A stretch of 14,053 nucleotides of DNA from Oleispira sp964022115. Its GTDB lineage: Bacteria; Pseudomonadota; Gammaproteobacteria; Pseudomonadales; Oceanobacteraceae. Every line of letters begins with the position of its first letter. The stretch's first letter is position 1. This document shows, one piece after another, positions 7,533 through 14,053 of the stretch. The notes below the pieces were generated by a model. That model searched no databases, had not been told where the DNA came from, and worked only from the letters and a program-made list of their open reading frames with translations. The stretch is taken from NCBI GenBank assembly GCA_964022115.1, contig CAXIBC010000070.1, positions 1-14,053 of the forward strand. The letters run 5' to 3'. Position numbers and translations under genes: made by a program.

Positions 7533-8554
7533 CCATCATTAGCATCGAGTAATAATACAACCTTACCTATAGTCTTACCCGAGCGTAAGCAATCAATGGC
7601 TTCATGCGCCTGTTCAAAGCGAAATTCATGACCCACATGAGGTGGCGAAATATCCACCGCCATCATGTCTTTTAATAATACCTTCATCAATTCAACCTGA
7701 TCCCATAACCAGATTAAATTAAACGCCATAACAGATCGATTATCACTAATCATCGCCATCACATCGTATTTTGGCCGCCGTAAATAGTGCCAAGCAGCGG
7801 TTAAATAATTGGGGCGATTCTTTCCTGGGGTAAATTCTGCAGCGCCAAAAACAACCAAGCGCCCCATAGGTTTAAGCGCATTGAACGAGGCCCGCTGCAC
7901 CTCTCCACCAATAGCATCTAATACCAGATCAAAACTGCGTTGTTGTTTTTTCAGCTGAGTCTTAAAAGAATCTTCTCTTTGCCAAGCTTCAAAACCCAGG
8001 TCATTTAAGAAAGCGACTTTTTCAAGGCTACTCACAGTCCCAATAGGATGGCCTCCCAATGCGCGCACTAGCTTCATGGCTTGTAAACCAACACCCCCCG
8101 CGGCGCTTTGAACCAATACATGGTGCCCAGCTTTCATCGCGCCTAAATCATTCAACGCATACCAAGCCGTCAGGGTTTGGGTTAAATACGCTGCCCCTTG
8201 GGCAAAGCTCCAATCATCAGGTAAAGGAATGAGATAATCGGCTTTACTGTGAACTACCGAGCTATAACCCCCAAAACGGGTCACCGCCATAATACGATCA
8301 CCTATACGAAAACCCTGGCAACGTTTGCCAACCTGAGTAACGACCCCAGCGTATTCAAGACCGGGGATAAAGCTTCCTTTGGGCGTCGCGGAATATAATC
8401 CGGTTAAGGCAAAAATATCAGCAAAGTTAAGACCAACAGCCTTAACATCAACCTGCACTTCGTCGTCGGCTAATGGCCCTAAGGCTTCTTCGACTAAGGT
8501 TAAGCGTGAGATTGCCCCGGCTTTTTCAGTGCGCCAGACTCTACGCTGGGTCAT
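7529..8554 (-). CDS. VAT-1-like zinc-independent medium-chain reductase (quinone oxidoreductase type)
   Basis: This 341-residue NAD(P)H-dependent oxidoreductase belongs to the medium-chain dehydrogenase/reductase superfamily. The GroES-like domain (about 1-120) has GLNFADIFALTGLY (41-54) and GLEYAGVV (65-72). The Rossmann domain has VLVQSAAGGVG (146-156), the nucleotide-binding loop, followed by VLDAIGG. Catalytic zinc ligands are absent, as in the quinone-oxidoreductase branch. The segment 236-286 (VFGAAEFTPG, NRPNYL, LRRPKYD, FNLIWLW) is typical of the VAT-1 group. The substrate is unknown; an enone, aldehyde or quinone is possible. A TTG at 8557 would add one residue, but the ATG at 8554 is preferred: it lies 7 bases after GAGG and overlaps the sbcB stop as TGATG. 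This points to translational coupling and one transcript with sbcB. The gene ends tail to tail with the DUF6351 gene. Confidence 0.9.
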   Translation of the reverse strand: MTQRRVWRTEKAGAISRLTLVEEALGPLADDEVQVDVKAVGLNFADIFALTGLYSATPKGSFIPGLEYAGVVTQVGKRCQGFRIGDRIMAVTRFGGYSSVVHSKADYLIPLPDDWSFAQGAAYLTQTLTAWYALNDLGAMKAGHHVLVQSAAGGVGLQAMKLVRALGGHPIGTVSSLEKVAFLNDLGFEAWQREDSFKTQLKKQQRSFDLVLDAIGGEVQRASFNALKPMGRLVVFGAAEFTPGKNRPNYLTAAWHYLRRPKYDVMAMISDNRSVMAFNLIWLWDQVELMKVLLKDMMAVDISPPHVGHEFRFEQAHEAIDCLRSGKTIGKVVLLLDANDG

Positions 8555-10005
8555 CAATACGCCTCACTAGGGTAAATAGATTCCGCGTAAAGCTGTAATT
8601 CTTGCAATACAAATAACTTATTCTCGTCATCTTGATATTGCACAGAGGCTTGTTGTAAGGCTTGCGCAAACTGCTCAAAATTAAGTCCAGGGCCACTGCC
8701 CATCAAGCTATTAAAACAATGTTGCGCCCAGCGTTCATGCTCGTCTTCTTGTAATACTTCAGGGTAATTACGGGCCTTAAAGCGAAAGAACATCTCTTCC
8801 CCTCTAGGATCTTGAAACGTGGCCTGAAAACCAGCTAATGCCTGAGGCGCGGTAGCATGTATTTGTGCCATCATTTTTTTGTCGGCAGCGCCCCAAAAAC
8901 CACCACTGTATAACTGAGTATCAACATCGGTTTTTGGCTCAAAATCACGTTGATTATAAACCCCATGTAAATTTTTCAAAATCGAGCTATCGTCAGCTAA
9001 TAACTGCTTCAAGGTGGCAAGATGACTGCGCAATAACTCTCCGGATACCTGCCAACGCTGAGCTTGCTCTGGGGTCAGGGTCGACGCTGGGGCTAATACT
9101 GGGCTTTTATTGATATGCACTTCTTTTAAGCCTAAGCGCTCAATCCCCTCAGGCAGATCGACTTGCTTAGAAAACAAACGCTGCTGCATTTGCTCAATGG
9201 TTAAACCCGCTAAAGTGCTTGGGTCGGTGGCTAGGTCAAAGGCAATAAAGGAATTCTTGTTGGTTGGATGCCAGCAAATAGGCACTATGATGGCCATGCA
9301 GCCACGCTCTACCCCGTACATGCCGGAAATATGCACTAGGGGTTTATGATTATCCACATCCACTAACGCAGCCAACTTATGCTTGACTCTATGCTCGAAA
9401 AGATAACGGTATAACTTAGGCTGCTTGTCTAATAATAAGCGCGCGATGGCTATGGTCGCTCTTACGTCGACTACCGCATCGTGGGCTTGGCCCAAATCAA
9501 TGCCATTGGCCGCGGTTAAATCCTCTAAGCGAAAACTGACCTTACCTTGTTCGTTTTTGGGCCAATTAATGCCTTCTGGGCGCAAGGCATAAGCGCAGCG
9601 CATCACATCCAGAATATCCCAGCGCGAATTGCCGTTTTGCCACTCACGACCATAAGGATCATAAAAATTACGATAGAGGGTATAGCGCGTGATTTCATCA
9701 TCAAAGCGAATGCTATTATAGCCTGCGGTGCAGGTCTCAGGCACAGAAAATATACGGTTGATTTGATCGATGAATTCATTTTCTGGAATCCCCTCCTGCA
9801 AGCATTGCTGCGGAGTAATTCCGGTAATCATACAGGCTTGAGGATGGGGTAAATAATCGGCACTAGGGCGACAAAACAACTGTACGGGTTGGTCGATTTC
9901 GTTGAGATTCTCATCGGTGCGAATGCACGCAAATTGAGCGGGCCGATCGAATGAAGGATCGGCACCAAAGGTTTCGTAATCGTACCAAATGATAGACTGG
10001 CTCAT
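8554..10005 (-). CDS. sbcB: Exodeoxyribonuclease I (ExoI, SbcB)
   Basis: This 483-residue processive 3'-5' exonuclease degrades single-stranded DNA in mismatch repair and recombination; its loss suppresses recBC defects in E. coli. The N-terminal DnaQ-like DEDDh nuclease domain (about 1-190) shows D9 and E11 in WYDYETFGADP, D102 in NSIRFDDE, and H175 and D180 in QAHDAVVDV. The H-to-D spacing of five equals that of E. coli ExoI (H181/D186). The SH3-like and C-terminal helical regions follow; YNQRDFEPK, LYSGGFW and FRFKARNYPE are family motifs. Length is close to E. coli ExoI (475). The ATG has AGG four bases upstream. The gene is probably second of three leftward genes: the alpha/beta hydrolase gene ends 66 bases upstream, and the VAT-1-like gene starts inside its stop codon. 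Confidence 0.97.
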   Translation of the reverse strand: MSQSIIWYDYETFGADPSFDRPAQFACIRTDENLNEIDQPVQLFCRPSADYLPHPQACMITGITPQQCLQEGIPENEFIDQINRIFSVPETCTAGYNSIRFDDEITRYTLYRNFYDPYGREWQNGNSRWDILDVMRCAYALRPEGINWPKNEQGKVSFRLEDLTAANGIDLGQAHDAVVDVRATIAIARLLLDKQPKLYRYLFEHRVKHKLAALVDVDNHKPLVHISGMYGVERGCMAIIVPICWHPTNKNSFIAFDLATDPSTLAGLTIEQMQQRLFSKQVDLPEGIERLGLKEVHINKSPVLAPASTLTPEQAQRWQVSGELLRSHLATLKQLLADDSSILKNLHGVYNQRDFEPKTDVDTQLYSGGFWGAADKKMMAQIHATAPQALAGFQATFQDPRGEEMFFRFKARNYPEVLQEDEHERWAQHCFNSLMGSGPGLNFEQFAQALQQASVQYQDDENKLFVLQELQLYAESIYPSEAY

Positions 10006-10071
10006 TGCACCTGCTTATTATTAAAAGTTCAGGTCATTATTCTAGCAGAGCCAAGCCATCACGGGGAACGT

Positions 10072-11073
10072 TTAAAGCTCTGATACCTTTTCTGCTGTGC
10101 TATGAGGTATTTGTTCAGACATCATAGGCAGCTGCATGGTTTTGCCGGTAGTGAAGAAACCATGTGCATCACGGGCGGTCTGCACCGGTAATTCTTCCAT
10201 CGGCATATGCCCTACACCTTCATACACAATGGTTTGTGAATTAGGCAAGGCTTGGTGGAATTGCTGCATAATTTCGAGTGGCACCCACTCATCTTGATCA
10301 CCCCACATCAATAAAGTAGGCGCAGTAACCTCTTTCACCCTATCCCCTAAATGAGGATTTTGGCTTTGCTCTTTCATGGTACGGAAGACATTGACCAAGG
10401 CTTCTCGATTACCTTTGCGCATGGTCAGATCAAAATAGCGCTGCTGTAACTCGTCGGTGACTTTATCGCTATCCCCAAATGCGGCGTTGACATTCATATC
10501 GATAAAAAACTTCGGCATAGCCAATCCAGCCATCTCACCAATAACCGGTAACGCCGTAAAGTTCATAATAAATGGCATATCTTGGGGAAAGCCTGCCGCG
10601 TCTAATAATACCATTTTCTTCACCCGATCCGGGCGGTGTAAGGCATAGTTCCAAGCGATATAACCGCCTAATGAATTACCCGCGATGTAGATATCATCAA
10701 TGCTTAATTTATTCAGGAATTTTTCTAGCTTGTTAATCATATACGCTATTTCATAGCGCTCAATACTTGGGTCTAACCCGGTAAGACCATGGCCAGGTAA
10801 ATCAATGCGCAAGATACGATAGTGAGGGGCTAGGCGCTTTACCCAGTCATCCCAAGTATGCAAAGAAGAAGCAACACCGTGCAATAAAACTAACGTAGGG
10901 CCGGTACCTTCATCGCGATAATGAATAACCAGATCATCAACCGCCATAAATTTAGAGGTATTATCGGTATACTTTTCAGTCAGCTGGGCTAAAGGTTGAG
11001 GTGAGACACCCATAGAGGCACAACCGTGCAAGACGATTAAAGCTGGAATTAAGAGAAATTTAAGCCACTTCAT
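10072..11073 (-). CDS. Alpha/beta hydrolase with lipoprotein signal
   Basis: This 333-residue protein has an N-terminal lipoprotein signal: hydrophobic 4-15, lipobox LHGC with Cys18, then Ala-Ser, suggesting outer-membrane anchoring. The alpha/beta hydrolase fold follows. It shows oxyanion-hole HG at 65-66 (LVLLHGVASS), DLPGHG (91-96), nucleophile elbow GNSLGG with Ser134, acid Asp261 in WGDQDEWVP, and His289 in GVGHMP, so the catalytic triad is complete. The closest familiar group is the esterase/lipase or epoxide-hydrolase-like monomeric hydrolases; the substrate cannot be told. About 28 residues after the fold (306-333) are polar and probably flexible. AAGGAT lies about 8 bases before the ATG. 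The gene is first of the leftward group with sbcB 66 bases downstream, and it is divergent from the DUF349 gene. Confidence 0.93.
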   Translation of the reverse strand: MKWLKFLLIPALIVLHGCASMGVSPQPLAQLTEKYTDNTSKFMAVDDLVIHYRDEGTGPTLVLLHGVASSLHTWDDWVKRLAPHYRILRIDLPGHGLTGLDPSIERYEIAYMINKLEKFLNKLSIDDIYIAGNSLGGYIAWNYALHRPDRVKKMVLLDAAGFPQDMPFIMNFTALPVIGEMAGLAMPKFFIDMNVNAAFGDSDKVTDELQQRYFDLTMRKGNREALVNVFRTMKEQSQNPHLGDRVKEVTAPTLLMWGDQDEWVPLEIMQQFHQALPNSQTIVYEGVGHMPMEELPVQTARDAHGFFTTGKTMQLPMMSEQIPHSTAEKVSEL

Positions 11074-11161
11074 TGATCAATATCCTTGTTATAATTATTT
11101 CGTTTTAGGATGACGAGCTATAGAATGAAGCGACTTTACCACAGCAAAAGCTCTAACCCAA

Positions 11162-11190
11162 TTCAATGACAGTTAATTTAGCTGTAGAAT
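11162..11190 (+). promoter_or_regulatory. Candidate promoter of the DUF349 gene with 17-base dyad
   Basis: TAGAAT at 11185-11190 is a near-consensus -10. TTCAAT at 11162-11167 is a weak -35 at 17 bases. The spacer holds an imperfect inverted repeat, 11169-11185: arms ACAGTTAA and TTAGCTGT about a central T, with one mismatched pair in eight. This is where a repressor could bind. Transcription would begin near 11197, leaving a leader of about 45 bases. It is a consensus-based inference. Confidence 0.4.
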
Positions 11191-11242
11191 AGCCCTTTTT
11201 TACATTTGAGCACCTTTGAACATTAGTTTCAGGACGAATTAC

Positions 11243-14041
11243 ATGGCGTTATTAGACAAATTTTTAAAACCTTCTTTATTCAAGCCAAAATGGCAGCATA
11301 AAGATGCTGCGGTGCGCAAACAAGCATTAGCAAAACTGGACGACGAACGAACCCTAGTCCAAGTTGCTCAACACGATAGCGATAAAGACGTACGCTTATT
11401 AGCACTGAGTAAAATCCAATCAAAACAATACCTAGCCGAATTTTTGGTCAGTGAACACCCTGACCTACGCCAGCAAGCACAACAGCAACATTTAAAGCAG
11501 TTATTGCCTAATCAAAGTATTGATGATCTTAATGCCATCAATAGCGATAACGACCTTGTCAGCATCGCCTCTTATACGCAAGACGAAACTCTGCGTTTAG
11601 CCGCTATTAATAACATCAGCGATGAGTCTGTGCGTTTAGACATAGCCTGTAATAATCCAGTAGCGAAAGTTCGTCTTGCGGCGGCCCAAGGCATTCGCAA
11701 TAGCACAAGCTTGACCCGCCTAATGCAGATAGCCCAAGGGAAAGATAAAGCCCTTTATCGTTTCTGCAAAGACCAGCTCGCAGCAGCCAAAGCCATAGAA
11801 GATGCGGCTAAAGCCTTACAAGATAAAACCAATGCCTGCATTGAAAACGCCGAGCAACTTGCCAAAAGCGCCTATTCTCCAGAGTACAATGGGCGCTTAC
11901 AGCTATTAAAACAAAACTGGTCTGCTTTAAGCGAACCATCAGCTGCCCAATCCCCAGAGCAAATTCAGCGCTTTCAAATAGCGCTTGCACAAGCAGAAGC
12001 GACCCTGAGCCAGTATCAAGCTGAAGAAAAAGCCGCTGCCGAGCAGCTGGCGACCCTAGCGAATGCTAAAAAAACCTTTGTCGAGGTTTTAGACCAGCTC
12101 GCCGCGCTTGAATTCAATGCCGATATCGCCGATCAACTCACAGAACTGCAGCAAACTTGGCAACAAGCAAAAGCCATTATTAAGCCTGAAGCGGCGCAAG
12201 AAAAAAGCTTTACTCACACCTTGCAAACTTGGCTGAGCTTAGAACATACCCGCAACCAGCTGATTGCACAGCAAGCTCATATCAATGAGCTGATCGCTCA
12301 AAGTCAGCAGCTAGAAAAAAGCAGTTTAAGCAAGAGCCAAAATTTACAAAAAGAATTAACCAGCGTGATCAAGCAGCTGCCTTGGCAACCTAGCCTAGTG
12401 CAAGCCGAGCTAGCAACCCCTGAGTTGTTATTGGCCCTAGAACAAGCTTTACAAAGCGTGATTAAGCACAACCAAAACTTAACCGCCCATGAAGCCGATA
12501 GCAGCAAGCAGCTCGCTCAGTTAATGTCAGAGTTAGAAACTCATATTAACGAGGGGCATTTAAAGCAAGCCAATAAAAGCCACCAGCAAGCAGTGCAAGC
12601 GCTGAAAAAAATCAGCCAGCAAGAAGCGCAGAAGTTCCAGCGTCAGTTCCAAATGTTAACCGCACAATTGAGCGAAATTCGTGATTGGCAAGGTTACGCC
12701 GCTATACCCAAGAAAGAAGCGCTCTGCGCAACCATGGAAGCCTTAATCGATAGTGATATTGACCCGGCTATTTTGGCCGAGAAAATTCGCGATTTACAAG
12801 AAGAATGGAAAGCCATTGGCCCTATCGCTGGCAAAGACGATAAGATTTTGTGGAATCGTTTCCGCACCGCGGCCGATGCCGCTTATGAACCTTGCAAAGC
12901 TTATTACGCCGACATGGCCGTTCAGCGTCAGCAAAACCTAGAAAATCGCCAAGCGTTAATCGCTCAGCTTATTGATTATGAAGCGAATATGGATTGGGAT
13001 AGTGCCGATTGGGGTATCGTCCAAAAGACCCTAGATGCGGCCCGAGCAACCTTCCGCAGCTTCTCACCGGTAGAAAGAAGTGAACATAAAAACAGCCAAG
13101 CCAGTTTGCAACTGATCTCGGACAAGATTTATGCTCACATTAAGGCCGAATATCAGCGTAATATTGAGTCAAAAGAAGCATTAATCGCGCAAGCGATTGC
13201 CTTGCAAGAAGTGGATGATTTAACCCAAGCCATCGAGCGCAGCAAAGAGTTACAAGCTCAGTGGAAAACCGTGGGCATAACGCCAAATAAAGCCGATCAA
13301 AAATTGTGGCAAGAATTCCGTAGCGCTTGTAATCAGGTGTTTTCCCGTCGTGACGAACAGCGCCAGCAAAACAAGGCGCAACTCGAAAGCAATATCGAAC
13401 TTGCCCAAACCCTAGTTGAAAAAGCAGAAACGACCGTAGCGGCGGCGACGGATGCCTTCAAAGCCGAGCATAAAGAAGCACTGCAGCAATACCAAGCCCA
13501 GTTCGCTACCCTTAACTTACCTAAAGCTATTTATGCCAAACTACGTCAGCGTTTAGCCGATGCCCAGCAAGGACTAGAAGAGACTCTAGTGCAAGCTAAG
13601 GTAGCGAAGAAACAACAAGCTTGGTTTACCTTAGCCGATAAATTAATGGCCATTAGCCTGCACCCGCAAGACAGTGAAAAAGCCATCTCGCTGTATCAGC
13701 CGCAAGAAGATGAATATACCTTACCCCAAGGCATAGATAAGTCATTATTGGATAACAAGTGGCAGGCTATCACCTGCGACGGTCAAGTCGAGTTAAGTTC
13801 AGCGGACGCTTTACGTGATGCCTGCATTGGCTTAGAAATTTTGGCCGAACTTGATTCTCCTAGTGAAGATCAAGCCGCCCGAATGGCTTATCAGGTTCAG
13901 CGCTTAGCCCAAGGGTTAGGGCAAGCGGGCAGTTTACAAGAGCAAGTCATGGCATCAATAACACAATGGTTAAGCCTAAACGCCAATCACGCTTGGCAGC
14001 AGCGCTATAACCAAGCGCTACTAGCGCTGGCAAAAAAATAG
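11243..14041 (+). CDS. DUF349 domain-containing protein with HEAT-like N-terminus
   Basis: This 932-residue soluble, presumably cytoplasmic protein has no known activity. It begins MALLDKFLKPSLFKPKWQHKD, typical of gammaproteobacterial DUF349 proteins. Residues about 18-180 form five or six short HEAT-like repeats of the form D..VR..AL..I (for example DKDVRLLALSKI and NPVAKVRLAAAQGI). Long Ala/Gln/Glu-rich helices, probably coiled coil, fill about 180-480. DUF349 units with the L..xW..(I/V)G...LW..FR pattern are clear at about 515-560 and 667-710. A degenerate unit lies at about 593-640, and two more possible ones at about 220-260 and 300-340. The C-terminus has a conserved CIGLEILAELDSPSED segment (861-876). 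A TTG at 11216 would extend the frame by nine residues, but the ATG at 11243 has AGGA 8 bases upstream and matches the family start. The gene stands alone, divergent from the hydrolase-sbcB group. Confidence 0.93.
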   Translation: MALLDKFLKPSLFKPKWQHKDAAVRKQALAKLDDERTLVQVAQHDSDKDVRLLALSKIQSKQYLAEFLVSEHPDLRQQAQQQHLKQLLPNQSIDDLNAINSDNDLVSIASYTQDETLRLAAINNISDESVRLDIACNNPVAKVRLAAAQGIRNSTSLTRLMQIAQGKDKALYRFCKDQLAAAKAIEDAAKALQDKTNACIENAEQLAKSAYSPEYNGRLQLLKQNWSALSEPSAAQSPEQIQRFQIALAQAEATLSQYQAEEKAAAEQLATLANAKKTFVEVLDQLAALEFNADIADQLTELQQTWQQAKAIIKPEAAQEKSFTHTLQTWLSLEHTRNQLIAQQAHINELIAQSQQLEKSSLSKSQNLQKELTSVIKQLPWQPSLVQAELATPELLLALEQALQSVIKHNQNLTAHEADSSKQLAQLMSELETHINEGHLKQANKSHQQAVQALKKISQQEAQKFQRQFQMLTAQLSEIRDWQGYAAIPKKEALCATMEALIDSDIDPAILAEKIRDLQEEWKAIGPIAGKDDKILWNRFRTAADAAYEPCKAYYADMAVQRQQNLENRQALIAQLIDYEANMDWDSADWGIVQKTLDAARATFRSFSPVERSEHKNSQASLQLISDKIYAHIKAEYQRNIESKEALIAQAIALQEVDDLTQAIERSKELQAQWKTVGITPNKADQKLWQEFRSACNQVFSRRDEQRQQNKAQLESNIELAQTLVEKAETTVAAATDAFKAEHKEALQQYQAQFATLNLPKAIYAKLRQRLADAQQGLEETLVQAKVAKKQQAWFTLADKLMAISLHPQDSEKAISLYQPQEDEYTLPQGIDKSLLDNKWQAITCDGQVELSSADALRDACIGLEILAELDSPSEDQAARMAYQVQRLAQGLGQAGSLQEQVMASITQWLSLNANHAWQQRYNQALLALAKK

Positions 14042-14053
14042 CCGAGTAAAATA

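Noticed and set aside
8555..8557. TTG start for the VAT-1-like reductase
   Set aside because: The adjacent ATG at 8554 has better spacing to GAGG and gives the usual TGATG junction.
9547..9852. Plus-strand 101-codon frame
   Set aside because: It is antisense to the catalytic domain of exonuclease I and has no independent evidence of coding.
11216..11242. TTG start adding nine residues to the DUF349 protein
   Set aside because: It has no ribosome-binding site. The ATG at 11243 has AGGA upstream and matches the family N-terminus.
1..14053. Search for a defence island, mobile element, CRISPR array or novel multi-gene system
   Set aside because: No integrase, transposase, terminal repeats, spaced repeats, toxin-antitoxin pair or abrupt composition shift was seen. 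The genes are mostly conserved chromosomal families.

Overview
The window looks like ordinary chromosome of a Gammaproteobacterium, probably a marine one of the Oceanospirillales/Cellvibrionales type. The basis is protein-level resemblance: RimO and exonuclease I are very close to the Escherichia coli proteins, and the DUF349 protein and the VAT-1-like reductase have the form usual in that class. Base composition is moderate and slightly AT-rich, and uniform by eye. I saw no tRNA, rRNA, CRISPR array, insertion sequence, integrase, phage gene or toxin-antitoxin pair. The genus is not determined.

Left part (1-2877, minus strand): a MEMO1-family protein (AmmeMemoRadiSam system protein B), cut by the left edge, lies downstream of a RecQ-family DNA helicase with a displaced zinc site and no recognisable HRDC domain. 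A divergent intergenic region of about 250 bases (2878-3131) follows. It holds promoter-like elements for both directions and four 12-base tandem repeats.

Middle part (3132-7532, plus strand): a small orphan lipoprotein, then rimO (methylthiolation of ribosomal protein S12), then a large exported DUF6351 protein with a serine-hydrolase nucleophile elbow. The last gene meets the opposite-strand cluster tail to tail with a 4-base overlap.

Right part (7529-11073, minus strand): a probable three-gene transcript reading leftwards. It runs lipoprotein-type alpha/beta hydrolase, then sbcB (exonuclease I), then a VAT-1-like zinc-independent oxidoreductase whose ATG overlaps the sbcB stop as TGATG. 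Divergent from it, a large cytoplasmic DUF349 protein (11243-14041, plus strand) has HEAT-like repeats, long helices and about five DUF349-like units. A 17-base dyad lies in its putative promoter.

The genes do not form one evident pathway. RecQ and ExoI both belong to DNA recombination and repair (RecF-pathway biology) but sit about 5.7 kb apart in different transcripts. I found no convincing undescribed multi-gene system. The items most worth follow-up are the uncharacterised families (MEMO-B, DUF6351, DUF349, the orphan lipoprotein) and several small regulatory signals. Three start codons were set downstream of the longest open frame on ribosome-binding-site and promoter evidence.
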